Part shown: in pieces, positions 1 through 9,338 of the stretch
Numbering within the stretch: the first letter of the stretch is position 1
How the letters are laid out: every line of letters starts with the position of its first letter
Origin: Hygrophila difformis
Lineage: Eukaryota > Streptophyta > Magnoliopsida > Lamiales > Acanthaceae
Assembly: GCA_030278955.1 (NCBI GenBank)
Contig: JAOANR010000004.1
Location: 60,887,541-60,951,540, forward strand
Length of the DNA: 64,000 nucleotides
Direction of reading: 5' to 3'
The notes under the pieces: model-generated
Databases searched by the model: none
What the model saw: the letters and a program-made list of their open reading frames with translations, nothing else
Told to the model about the DNA's origin: nothing
Program-made: the position numbers and the translations under genes

Positions 1-1503
1 TTGGCAGAATCCCTGCCTCCCTCTTTTCGGTTCGTTACACTATTTTTTCTCCTTTTCCAGGTTCCTTTCCTTCGACTAATTCCTTTTTCTTATTCTTGTC
101 AGGTCCCACCTATTTTGCCACAACCTGATGTTCAACCACTTCCAACTGTGGTATCGGCTTCTCCGGTAGCCGAATTTCGCACATCGGCCAGTACCAGTAA
201 TTTGGCTGTTCCCGCTAGTTCTCCTGCTGTTACCCCTCGTGGTTTGATCGCGAGCTCTACTTCGGCCGACCCTTCCGTCCCTCTTTCGGTCGATCGTCCT
301 CAGCCTATTACGGATTCTGCCACACCTTCATCCTTAGTTGTTCCGACACCGTCTGGTTCCTTTCCTAGTGGTATGGCTGCTGATGAAACCCCTGCCGATC
401 ATATCCCTTTATCGCCATTTCCTGATCGGCATGTCTTGGACGATTTCTTTTCTCCTGCGTCTCTGGTTTCTCGCCCATCGGATCTTTCTACTCACCTTGG
501 CGATTGTCTGGCCAGGCTATGCAATCTAATCGGCCGGCAGTCTGACGTGGAATTCGTCAACCCTAAACCGATCCTTATTCTCTTGTCCCATCTTGAGCAG
601 CAATTTCATGACGAGATGGTATCTCTGAATCTGAATGGTACCCTTCAGATGATTACGAAGTCTGTCCTCTCTATGGATCAGGAACTCCTGGCTCACTTAA
701 AGATGCGACATAAGCTTGCCGCCGAACGTGAGGCTGCAGCCTCTTCACGAGCCCTCTTTGACAATTATTCTGCAGAGTATCGGGCTCAAATGAGTAAGCT
801 GTCTGAAGTGGAATCTCAGGAGCTTAAACAGTCCGAGGATCTTGCTTTGATTCGATCTGAGATAGCCAAGCTCCAAAGACAAGAGAAGGATTTAGAATTA
901 ACTTTGGCTCACACTAAGCGAAAATCGGCCGATCTGAAACAATCGATCAAAATTCTTCGTCAATCGGCCGAAGCTCCTAGGGCCAAGATCTTGGATTCTC
1001 AGGAGGATGCTTCTTATTTGGCCATGCGGATCAGTTTCAACGATTACATTATTGGTACCTTTCAAGAAAAATGGGCCGAAACCCAGTCCTTAGTTGGTCA
1101 ACTGGATTCGGCCATTAAGAGCCTTGGTGGGCACAGTGTTGTTCATGTCCTTTCTCCACATGTCTTGTTTCCTTTGGACCCCTCCGAAATAGAGTCCTCC
1201 CCTTCAGGCGATAACACACCTTTGCCAATCATTCCTTCAGGTACCTTGCTTCCTTCTATTTCCTGTCATGATTTTCCTTTTATACTCTCTTACTTATTAT
1301 TCCCCCTTTCCTTCTTTTCTTCTAGGGAAAACTGGTGCTTCCTGTGGTGCTGGTTCATCGACCGTTCACCTCCCTCCTGGTGAAACTACTGGTCCTTATC
1401 CCTCGACAAGTCCGAATCTGATGACATCTTCGGCTAATCCTGCTACTGCCACCTCGCGAGGCTTGGATGATGCTGTTCCTTCTGACGCCCAGGAAGACCA
1501 CTA
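1..1503 (+). CDS. Antisense spliced ORF inside the retrotransposon, coiled-coil protein, 5' partial
   Basis: This frame runs opposite to gag-pol and is open from base 1. The sequence is Ser/Pro/Thr-rich at first, then helical with a heptad-like coiled coil (about residues 225-320, Glu/Lys/Gln/Leu rich). A GT-AG intron at 1241-1325 joins it in phase to a last exon at 1326-1503 ending QEDH then stop; G(1240) plus GG(1326-1327) makes a clean Gly codon. Polypyrimidine-AG acceptors also sit at 60 and 103, so the true first exon of the window may begin at 61 or 104, and the leading TTG is only the window edge. Tat elements are known to carry antisense ORFs, often plant-mobile-domain-like; I cannot see such a domain here, and the N-terminus is missing. 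Confidence 0.6.
1241..1325 (+). other. Predicted intron in the antisense ORF
   Basis: The donor is CAG|GTACCT and the acceptor TTCTTCTAG|GG, preceded by a T/C-rich tract. It is 85 nt long. Removing it keeps the reading frame and replaces an in-frame read-through with a conserved-looking tail. This is inference from splice signals and phase only. Confidence 0.5.
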
Positions 1504-1812
1504 ATTTGTCTTTGCATATCGGTTTTGTGTTTTGATTCATCCTTTATTAAGTGTGAATTTCGGTCACTTTCCCCTTTCTTGACAGCTGTAATCGGCCTTT
1601 TTCAGACTATGTTGGCCGATACATTGTACTTGGATTCGTATCTTTTGTATCTTTTGTAATGCGATTCGTATCCCGTTAATTCCACTGTTTTCGGTCTCCT
1701 TTATTGCTGATTTCTGAATATTAGCAGCTTTTTCCGGGAATCAGCTGTAACGTTTTCCCATAAATAACATTTACTATTGACCGTTTCTTCCGCCAAGCAC
1801 TTATCTCTTTTC

Positions 1813-1820
1813 TATAAATA
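1813..1820 (+). promoter_or_regulatory. Plus-strand TATA-like box before the second antisense ORF
   Basis: TATAAATA lies 56 bp upstream of the ATG at 1876. It is a candidate core promoter for antisense transcription within the retrotransposon. There is no experimental support in the sequence. Confidence 0.35.
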
Positions 1821-1875
1821 CCCGGCATTGTTGACACTTATCCATCACTTCCCTTTTCCTTTTCTCTATAGCAAT

Positions 1876-2256
1876 ATGGATCTTCCTTCTTTCTTATTCA
1901 ACTTCCTGTCTCCAGTTCCCCCATGGCCTCCGGCAAGCATTCTTGTGCAAGGATTTCCAGACGTGATACGAAAATTTTTTGCTTATGCAACACGAGTTCA
2001 ACTAATGCCCTTTTCACCATGTTCGTATGGGAGAGGATCTTTATATGTTATTCCAAATGCAGGTCTCGACGGCTATGCTGATGTGCCCCTTTTCGACTTT
2101 GCGGATGCATATCCAGTCGGACCTTTTCTAATGGGGGGAATAACTACCCCTAGTTATTCCTCCCTCCTTTCCCCCTTCCACCGCTTTTGGGTGACTGCCT
2201 CGCTGCACTCCTCCTTCCTCTGTCTGAGGTCGTGCGGCGGCTGTACCCGAGTTTGA
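1876..2256 (+). CDS. Second antisense ORF in the retrotransposon, unknown product
   Basis: From ATG 1876 the frame encodes about 126 aa starting MDLPSFLFNFLSPVPPWPP. It has an aromatic/Pro-rich start, a middle with PLFDFADAYPVGPF, and ends in a short Cys-rich tail. I recognise no family. It lies between the end of the longer antisense ORF (1503) and the pol stop (2551), and a plus-strand AATAAA at 2541 could end its transcript. It may be a remnant exon of an antisense gene rather than a separate protein. Confidence 0.3.
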   Translation: MDLPSFLFNFLSPVPPWPPASILVQGFPDVIRKFFAYATRVQLMPFSPCSYGRGSLYVIPNAGLDGYADVPLFDFADAYPVGPFLMGGITTPSYSSLLSPFHRFWVTASLHSSFLCLRSCGGCTRV

Positions 2257-2328
2257 CTTCTACCTCTGGGACGTTGTACCCTTCGTTATATCGTATCCTA
2301 GAGTAGAAGTTCGGTGGTAGGACTTAAA

Positions 2329-2380
2329 TCGGCAATACTGTTCTGGGGCAAGCAACTGTGCCCCGCTTCTGTGTTGCCGA
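2329..2380. other. Long imperfect hairpin between antisense ORF and pol stop
   Basis: An outer 10-bp stem pairs 2329-2338 (TCGGCAATAC) with 2371-2380 (GTGTTGCCGA), with one G-T pair. An inner 6-bp stem pairs 2345-2350 (GGGGCA) with 2359-2364 (TGCCCC). It lies in the pol 3' untranslated region on one strand and after the antisense ORF on the other. Confidence 0.55.
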
Positions 2381-2540
2381 TAGTTTTAGCGGCATTTCTA
2401 CAAGGCTGAGTGTCCTTCAAGGACCTTTCCCTTGTATATGCCTGCTTAGTATAGGACGTTTCCCTTGTATATTGTAATTTCGGGCTATCGGCGCCGCTTT
2501 CGGCCGAAGTAGCACCTTCCTTGTACTTATTCGTTCATGC

Positions 2541-2546
2541 AATAAA
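2541..2546 (+). terminator. Plus-strand polyadenylation signal candidate
   Basis: AATAAA occurs just left of the pol stop on the plus strand, downstream of both antisense ORFs. It could mark the 3' end of the antisense transcripts before they run into pol. Confidence 0.3.
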
Positions 2547-2550
2547 ATCT

Positions 2551-5500
2551 TTACTTTTTCGCATCGCTTAATGTTTGATCCCATACTGATGGATAATATT
2601 TCTTCATGTATCTTGCATTAACTGGATTTGACATCCGCTCACCATTTTCGTCCACCAAAACGTACGCTCCATTTGGTAATCTTGTATGAACAATAAATGG
2701 TCCCTCCCAATTGGGACTCCACTTACCTAATCGGCCGTCCTTCTGCTTCGGCGGCCATATAACTTTCCAAACTAAGTCTCCAACTTCAAAGCGCTTGAGA
2801 CGAATTCGTTTATTGTACCAGTCGGCCACAATATCTTTATTTTTCTGCAAATTCTCAAAGGCTTGCACCCGACTAGCATTTATTTCCAATAACTCATCTT
2901 TCATTGCAAAATCATACTGTTCGGCTGACATTGAATCCGCCTGGCTTGTTCTCAAAGTCGGCACTGTTATTTCGGCTGGCAATACTGCATCCATTCCATA
3001 AGTCAGCCGAAATGGTGTGAACCCAGTAGCTGAGGTTTTGGCATTTCGATAAGCCCACAGTGCTTCGGATAACTTTTCGTGCCATTTTCTTGGTTGATCT
3101 TCAATCATTTTCTTTATGATTCCTATTAGCTGTTTGTTTGTGGCCTCTGCTTGTCCATTTCCTTGCGGGTAATATGGTGACGAATGTATAATTTTTATTC
3201 CGTATTCGTCTGCGAAGGCCTTAACCTTTTCTCCCACAAATACAGTTCCTCTATCTGTCAAAATCGTCTGTGGGATCCCGAATCTGTAAATCAACTGTCT
3301 CTTAATGAACTCAATCACCTCCTCTTGTGAAATGCTAACATACGCCTGAGCTTCGGCCCATTTCGTGAAGTAATCTGTTGCCACTAGCACGAACTCATGT
3401 CTCTTCGACGACGAGGGATGAATTTTTCCTATGATGTCCATGGCCCATCCTCTGAATGGCCATGGCTTGATCATTATATGTAATTCTTCGGCCGGTAATT
3501 TCTGAATCGGCCCATGCTTTTGACATTCGGTGCATCCTCTTGCATATTTTTCACAATCAAGGCCCATATTCGGCCAATAATATCCCAGCCGAATAATGCT
3601 CCACTTCATCGACTTTCCTGCCCGATGTGCACCACATATTCCTTCATGAACCTCTCCCATTACCCTTCTAGCGTCTTCTTCTCCGACGCATCTGAGCAAT
3701 ATTCCATCAATAGCACGCTTAAATAATAATCCTCCTATTATGACGTAGTCCATCGCTTTCCGCTTTTCGGCCGGATTGGCCTCCGAAGGATCTTCTAATG
3801 TTTGTGCTATCTTTTTAATCCATTCGGCCTTCTCCGTTTCGGCCAAACGCACTTCTACATTTCCTGCTATCGGCATCAACCGATATTTAGCCGCATGTTG
3901 AGCCAATTCATTGGCTTCTTCATTCTTTTCTCTCGGGATGTATTCAATGTACACCTCATCAAATTCCTCTAGCAAAGTAACCGCTTCTTCATACAGTCTA
4001 ATCAATTGCGAACTCTTAATCGAAAAATCGCCTAGCAGTTGCTGGACAACCACTTGCGAATCTCCTCTGACAATGATTGCTCTGACTCCGTCTTCTATCA
4101 ACCGTTGTAATCCCGAAATTAATGCTTTATATTCGGCTTGATTGTTCGTATATGACTCTGGCAGTTGCACGAAATATTTGTATAGCTTGCCCTCCGGCGT
4201 TTGTAGGGTAAACCCTGCTCCAACTCCTGAAGCGGCTTTAGAACCATCAAATGTCATTACCCATGGTTGCAAGTATACAATTCCTATCTTACCACCTTCT
4301 TTTGGCCGATCCTGATGATCGATGTCATCGGTTATCGGGTGCATCACATGATCAGCCAGAAAATCGGCTACGATCTGTCCTTTCAAAGCCCTTAAAGGTT
4401 GATATCTCAAATCGTATGCATTTAACTTCATGGCCCATTTGGCCATTCTTCGGCTACTGACCGGATCATTCATCATAATCTTAACTATGTCAACCGAAGC
4501 TACCACTATCACTTGCCTTGGTTGAATATAATATTCTAATTTCTGGCATGCATGATAAAGGCTCAAACATAGTTTATGAATCGGCGAGTACCTTACTTCG
4601 GCGTCCCTTAGGATTCGGCTAAGATAGTAGATCGCCCGATCCCTTCCTTCATCGTCTTCCTGCGCCAGTAATGCTCCAATAGATTCTTCGGCTGCTGCTA
4701 TATACAACTTCAGTGGCCGTCCTAAAATTGGAGGAACCAACACAGGTGGATTCATCAAGTCTTGCTTCAATTGTTCGAAGGCCTTTTGCTGGTCGACTCC
4801 CCATTTGAATTCCTCTTCCTTCTTTAACCTCAATAAATCGGTTAGTGGCTTCGACTTTCCAGCCGCATTTGCTAAGAATCGTCTCAGAAAACCGATTTTT
4901 CCAAGAAACTTTTGTAGGCTCTTCTTATCATGTGGAGGTTTGGCTTCTTGGATGGCCCTGGTTTTGTTCGCATCAACTTCTATCCCTTTGTTATGTACCA
5001 GGAACCCGAGAAAATTTCCTGCCTGTACTCCGAAAGCACACTTGGCTGGATTCATTTTGACTCCATGCAACCTCATCCTCGTGAATACCTTCCGCAAATC
5101 GTTCAAGTGGCTTTCGATATCTTTGGATCGGACCATGACGTCATCAATATAAACTTCGACACACTCCCCTATGAGGTCATGGAAAACATAATTCATGGCT
5201 CTCTGGTATGTAGCTCCTGCATTCTTCAACCCGAATGGCATCACCACCCATTCATATATCCCTATGGCGCCAGGGCACCGAAATGCAGTCTTGTGTATGT
5301 CCTCTTCGGCCATAAAAATTTGGTTGTACCCTGAATATCCATCCATGAAAGATAGCATCCCCTGTTTTGCGGCCGAATCAATCAACAAGTCAACAATAGG
5401 CATCATATACTCATCTTTTGGAGTGGCTATATTAAGATTCCTGAAATCAATGCAAACTCTCAATTTTCCATTCTTCTTTATTACAGGAACAATATTTGAT

Positions 5501-5949
5501 AGCCATTCTACATATTTAGCTGGCCTAACAAACCCGGCCGCTAACAATTTCTCTATTTCTTCTTTTATTTTTGGGACTATTTCGGGTGCTGCCCTCCTGG
5601 CCGGCTGTTTATGCGGCCTAAACCCTTCTTTAATAGGCAGTCTGTGCTCTACAATCGACCTCTCTAATCCTGGCATCTCTGTATAGTCCCATGCGAAACA
5701 ATCCTTGAATTCGACTAGAACCTCCTTGAATCGGCTTGTCATCTGCTGATCAAGATTCGCACTCAACGGGATCTCCCTCGGGTGTTCGTCTGTACCAACA
5801 TTGACCATTTTCAAGGGGTCTTGAGCTTTGAAATCCGGCGTCCGCTTTGGAATTGCGTCTATTAAATCGCTCCATCCTGCTTTGTCATCTGAAACTTCGA
5901 GTTCGGCCGATTCGAACTCGGTCGCTTGATTCGTTTGTGACTCCATCAT
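2551..5949 (-). CDS. pol: Pol: reverse transcriptase, two RNase H domains, integrase
   Basis: The 1132-aa product has reverse transcriptase with the YIDD catalytic motif at about residues 267-270. A degenerate RNase H/connection domain follows (about 410-535). A second archaeal-type RNase H has D568, E606 and D630; the usual last aspartate of its ADxLA motif reads ANELA. Integrase has an H768/H775/C806/C809 zinc site and a D838-D899-E935 catalytic triad, then a C-terminal DNA-binding part with GPF and YMKKYY. Overlap with gag-pro is 4 nt (ATGA). All core residues of RT and integrase are present, so the ORF looks coding-competent. The dual RNase H is the main reason for placing the element in the Tat lineage. 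Confidence 0.95.
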   Translation of the reverse strand: MMESQTNQATEFESAELEVSDDKAGWSDLIDAIPKRTPDFKAQDPLKMVNVGTDEHPREIPLSANLDQQMTSRFKEVLVEFKDCFAWDYTEMPGLERSIVEHRLPIKEGFRPHKQPARRAAPEIVPKIKEEIEKLLAAGFVRPAKYVEWLSNIVPVIKKNGKLRVCIDFRNLNIATPKDEYMMPIVDLLIDSAAKQGMLSFMDGYSGYNQIFMAEEDIHKTAFRCPGAIGIYEWVVMPFGLKNAGATYQRAMNYVFHDLIGECVEVYIDDVMVRSKDIESHLNDLRKVFTRMRLHGVKMNPAKCAFGVQAGNFLGFLVHNKGIEVDANKTRAIQEAKPPHDKKSLQKFLGKIGFLRRFLANAAGKSKPLTDLLRLKKEEEFKWGVDQQKAFEQLKQDLMNPPVLVPPILGRPLKLYIAAAEESIGALLAQEDDEGRDRAIYYLSRILRDAEVRYSPIHKLCLSLYHACQKLEYYIQPRQVIVVASVDIVKIMMNDPVSSRRMAKWAMKLNAYDLRYQPLRALKGQIVADFLADHVMHPITDDIDHQDRPKEGGKIGIVYLQPWVMTFDGSKAASGVGAGFTLQTPEGKLYKYFVQLPESYTNNQAEYKALISGLQRLIEDGVRAIIVRGDSQVVVQQLLGDFSIKSSQLIRLYEEAVTLLEEFDEVYIEYIPREKNEEANELAQHAAKYRLMPIAGNVEVRLAETEKAEWIKKIAQTLEDPSEANPAEKRKAMDYVIIGGLLFKRAIDGILLRCVGEEDARRVMGEVHEGICGAHRAGKSMKWSIIRLGYYWPNMGLDCEKYARGCTECQKHGPIQKLPAEELHIMIKPWPFRGWAMDIIGKIHPSSSKRHEFVLVATDYFTKWAEAQAYVSISQEEVIEFIKRQLIYRFGIPQTILTDRGTVFVGEKVKAFADEYGIKIIHSSPYYPQGNGQAEATNKQLIGIIKKMIEDQPRKWHEKLSEALWAYRNAKTSATGFTPFRLTYGMDAVLPAEITVPTLRTSQADSMSAEQYDFAMKDELLEINASRVQAFENLQKNKDIVADWYNKRIRLKRFEVGDLVWKVIWPPKQKDGRLGKWSPNWEGPFIVHTRLPNGAYVLVDENGERMSNPVNARYMKKYYPSVWDQTLSDAKK

Positions 5950-8900
5950 TTACTTTCTTCTTCGACTGGCCGTTCATCGGCCTGGTATCTGATTTCAAAC
6001 CCCAAATCCGTCCAGTCGCACTCGATCACCTGCGGGTACCGATCCCCTACCACTGCTAGAAATGGTTGAATCGGTTCTTCATATAACACCGCATCAATTC
6101 GTCCGGCTGAGCTGACTGGAAATGGAGGTTGATCTCCATCCACTTCTTCTACTGTGCCATCTTTCTTCCAGAACCATACTTTCTGATGAAGCGTCGATGG
6201 CAAACATCGGGATGTATGAATCCAGCATCGGCCTAATAGGGCCGCATACGGAACTTCTGCATCCACCACAAAGAACATGGTCGGAATTGATATTGTTCCG
6301 ACCGTTACATCCACCAGTATACATCCTTCGGCCGCGGTTTGAGCCCCCACAAAACTCATTACCTTCATCCTCGTAGGGAGTAAATCTTCCTTCGAACGGC
6401 CTATCTTCGTTAGCGTGGATAATGGCATGATATTAACTGTGGCTCCACCATCGATAAACATTCTCCTGAGTGGTCTCCCATTGACCCAGCCTTTAACATA
6501 TAAAGGCCTCACATGCTGGGACATTTGTGCAGTTGGAGGCAAAATCGTACCTGGTTGAGCTTCTGGAACGAATGCCTTATATCCTTCTTCAAACGATTTC
6601 TCTATTTCGGCTTCCGGCCGAAATACCTCAAGTTTATCGAAACAAAAATCCACTATGGGTTCTTCATCACCATAATATTCTCCATCTTTTTGACAAAAAA
6701 CCACCGCTGGTTCGGAATCTGACCAATACTCCTCTTTTTCTTTGGTGGTTACTGTTACCATATTCGCGCTAGACCCGAAATCGAATTTAAACTGCCCAAC
6801 AGGGGGTGTATCACTATTCGGAATGATGGTTGTCTTCGGCTTCCACTCCCTAGTTCGGACTGGTCTAGACTTCCATTCTTCTTTCGATTTCGGCTGCTCA
6901 CTTTCAACTTTCGGCTGTACTACTTTCGGCCGAAATTCAGTCTTGTTCTTCAACCGATCCTGTCCTTCTTTCGGCTTCCTCTCTTCTCTTGATTCGGACC
7001 TCAAACGAGCCGAGAATACCCTATTGAGTATCCGTCCTCCCGAGAACGAACAATCATCAGGGAAGTCCTCTTCCATATGCATCATATCATACTCGTCATG
7101 CTCAGAAGCAGCAGCTGCTTTAAGCCGTTGCATTCTTCGTTTGAAAGTACGATATGATCCCTTTCCCTTTGGGACTTTCCTCTCCTCTGCCCTCCAAGCT
7201 GAATGGTCATGTCTGCGTTGATCGACACGCCTTCTTTCTGGAGAGTTTCGGACCCATCGGCCTACCTGAGTATTTGCTGGTGGCCTTCTAAGCTTTTTCA
7301 TTTCGGGGCTAACAGCTTCTTCCGGTACTGTGATCTGTATCACAGTCTTTCCATTTTGTTTATCGGCTGTTAACTTCATCTCTGAGTCCCATCCGTTGGT
7401 TATAATTTTCAACGTTGGTCTCTCACTCTTATTTCCGGCCTCGACCTCCTGATGTCTCTCCGATTGCTTGACCCACTCTTTCACCTCATAGTTTCCCAAT
7501 CGGTCAAAAACATCGGTAACTTTCTCTTTTCCCTTCGGAGATCCTAGCCTTTTCCATACTCCTGACTTCTGAGCCGATGGCTGATCCCCAAGCCGATCGT
7601 GCACAGAGCTCTTGCTTGATGATGTTTGATCCCCCAATCGGTCATGCACCGATTTATTCTGGTTGGGCTGCACCATCACCATGTTGGCAGCTGGGAACGG
7701 ATTCTTGTCGACTGCCATAAGCCTTTCTGGGAACTTCAGCTTCCCATCATCGACATGCTTCTGAATCAGCTTCCTAAAATGCCCACAAATGGCCGTGGAA
7801 TGAGTGGCTGATCCGTGGAATCTGCACCATCCGGCCTCCAACTGATCCTTGGTAGGCTGTGGATGGTTTCCTTTAAACTCTAGCAATCCGTTCTTCTGGC
7901 AATAATCAAATATTTCGTCCATCTGTGACAAGTCGAAAGAGTAAAACCGTTGAGACTCATCTCCTCCTTCTTTCTCCTTGCCTCTGGCTGGCCGAAGTGC
8001 TGGACACGTCATAGGCTTCTTTATGATTAACTCTGCCCTTGCAACTTCGGCTAATGCAGGAACGTCTTCCGCATTGTACTCTTCCTGAATTTCACATCTA
8101 TCCAGAGATTCAGCAAATGAAGCAGCTGACTGGATAGGTTGTGACCTTCCGCTTTGACTTCGGCTTGACTTGAAAGCTGCCTGTTCCGCCAAATAAGTCT
8201 CCATCCTTATCGCTTCGGCCGTTAATTCGGCTACCGTCCTCGGTCTTGTTACCATCAATCTGTCCTTGATGGCAAACTTCAAATTCTGCTTTAAAATTTG
8301 AATATATTCATGCTCAGGCAGCATTGTCTTCACCTGAGCCTTCACTGCATAAAATCTCTCAATGAACTCAGTAACCGATTCAGACGCCTTCTGTTTGGTT
8401 GACGTCAGATCAACCACCGAGACTTCCGGACTAGTATTATAGAATCGGTCATGGAATAACCGCTCCATTTCGGCCCAAGTATTGACCGATCCCGCTGGCA
8501 GGTTAATGTACCACTCAAATGCTGGGCCAGTTAATGACAAACTGAACAATATCAGCTTATGAAAATCATTTTGCGCGATTCTGGTACATTGAGCTGTAAA
8601 TCGGCCGATATGCTCAATGGTAGAGCGGCCGACTTCTCCAGAAAAAGTGTTGAAATCTGGAACCTTCACCCCTCTAGGCAGTGGATATTGCTCCTCGATG
8701 TAGTCTGGATAAGGTTTCCGATACATCGGCCTATTCTCCTGGCCGATGAGATTCCCAAACTGTGTGCGAATAATCTCGGCAATCAGCTCTCTGTCAACCA
8801 GTTGTGGTGGATTCTGCTGAAGTGGTGCGTATTGTTGTTGAACCACTGGAGCAGGCGGTTGAACTACTGGTTGAGGCGGTTGATTCTGTTGCTGATCGTA

Positions 8901-9314
8901 CCTCTGCTGCGGAGGAACAAAAGGCCGAGCTCCATGCCCTCCTGGCGGCCTAAAGGCCTGCTGTTGAAAATTGTGAGGATTTTGCGGTGGATTCTGCGCC
9001 ACTGGAGCTTGCTGCGCTCCCATCGGATACATACTCCTCGCAATTTCGGCTCTAAACATGGCTGGCATCGCTGCCAGTATATTTCCTTCGATTTGGCGAA
9101 CCGAGTTGGTAACCGCCGCCTCCACCATAAATTGAACCTGATCTCGGAATCGCGGGGTTAAATCATCATTTGAAAACTCCTGGTTATGAAAATGTGATGG
9201 TCCGGGGAACCCTGGGGGGAATTCTCCGGCTTCTGGTGCGCGCTCTTCCTGAATCGGCGGCAAATCAGTCCTCGCCGCCGTGTTCGCTGCTGGAGTTGCT
9301 TGTTCAAACGCCAT
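5946..9314 (-). CDS. gag-pro: Gag-protease polyprotein of the Tat-type element
   Basis: From the first ATG at 9314 the product is about 1122 aa. It starts with a Pro/Gln-rich N-terminus, followed by a retrotransposon Gag domain (around WYINLPAGSVNTWAEMERLF). A zinc-knuckle-like C-x2-H...H-x4-C motif follows (WCRFHGSATHSTAIC), then a long charged linker. A retropepsin-type aspartic protease with active-site FIDGGATVNIMP lies near the C-terminus. Gag should form the virus-like particle and the protease mature it. No stop or frameshift interrupts the frame. Its TGA overlaps the pol ATG as ATGA (5949-5946), so pol is in a different frame and could be reached by termination-reinitiation or recoding. 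Confidence 0.93.
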   Translation of the reverse strand: MAFEQATPAANTAARTDLPPIQEERAPEAGEFPPGFPGPSHFHNQEFSNDDLTPRFRDQVQFMVEAAVTNSVRQIEGNILAAMPAMFRAEIARSMYPMGAQQAPVAQNPPQNPHNFQQQAFRPPGGHGARPFVPPQQRYDQQQNQPPQPVVQPPAPVVQQQYAPLQQNPPQLVDRELIAEIIRTQFGNLIGQENRPMYRKPYPDYIEEQYPLPRGVKVPDFNTFSGEVGRSTIEHIGRFTAQCTRIAQNDFHKLILFSLSLTGPAFEWYINLPAGSVNTWAEMERLFHDRFYNTSPEVSVVDLTSTKQKASESVTEFIERFYAVKAQVKTMLPEHEYIQILKQNLKFAIKDRLMVTRPRTVAELTAEAIRMETYLAEQAAFKSSRSQSGRSQPIQSAASFAESLDRCEIQEEYNAEDVPALAEVARAELIIKKPMTCPALRPARGKEKEGGDESQRFYSFDLSQMDEIFDYCQKNGLLEFKGNHPQPTKDQLEAGWCRFHGSATHSTAICGHFRKLIQKHVDDGKLKFPERLMAVDKNPFPAANMVMVQPNQNKSVHDRLGDQTSSSKSSVHDRLGDQPSAQKSGVWKRLGSPKGKEKVTDVFDRLGNYEVKEWVKQSERHQEVEAGNKSERPTLKIITNGWDSEMKLTADKQNGKTVIQITVPEEAVSPEMKKLRRPPANTQVGRWVRNSPERRRVDQRRHDHSAWRAEERKVPKGKGSYRTFKRRMQRLKAAAASEHDEYDMMHMEEDFPDDCSFSGGRILNRVFSARLRSESREERKPKEGQDRLKNKTEFRPKVVQPKVESEQPKSKEEWKSRPVRTREWKPKTTIIPNSDTPPVGQFKFDFGSSANMVTVTTKEKEEYWSDSEPAVVFCQKDGEYYGDEEPIVDFCFDKLEVFRPEAEIEKSFEEGYKAFVPEAQPGTILPPTAQMSQHVRPLYVKGWVNGRPLRRMFIDGGATVNIMPLSTLTKIGRSKEDLLPTRMKVMSFVGAQTAAEGCILVDVTVGTISIPTMFFVVDAEVPYAALLGRCWIHTSRCLPSTLHQKVWFWKKDGTVEEVDGDQPPFPVSSAGRIDAVLYEEPIQPFLAVVGDRYPQVIECDWTDLGFEIRYQADERPVEEESK

Positions 9315-9319
9315 TTTGT

Positions 9320-9337
9320 GTCCCACTGGGCGTGCCA
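9320..9337 (-). other. tRNA primer-binding site
   Basis: The minus strand reads TGGCACGCCCAGTGGGAC directly inside the LTR, with a single G spacer. It begins with TGG, complementary to a tRNA CCA end, as expected for a minus-strand primer site. I do not assign the tRNA species. A GTG in this site opens the longest gag reading frame, but the first ATG is at 9314. Confidence 0.75.
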
Positions 9338-9338
9338 C

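Noticed and set aside
9315..9338. Upstream extension of the gag frame to a GTG at 9338
   Set aside because: The added codons are the primer-binding site itself. The first ATG at 9314 is the sensible start.
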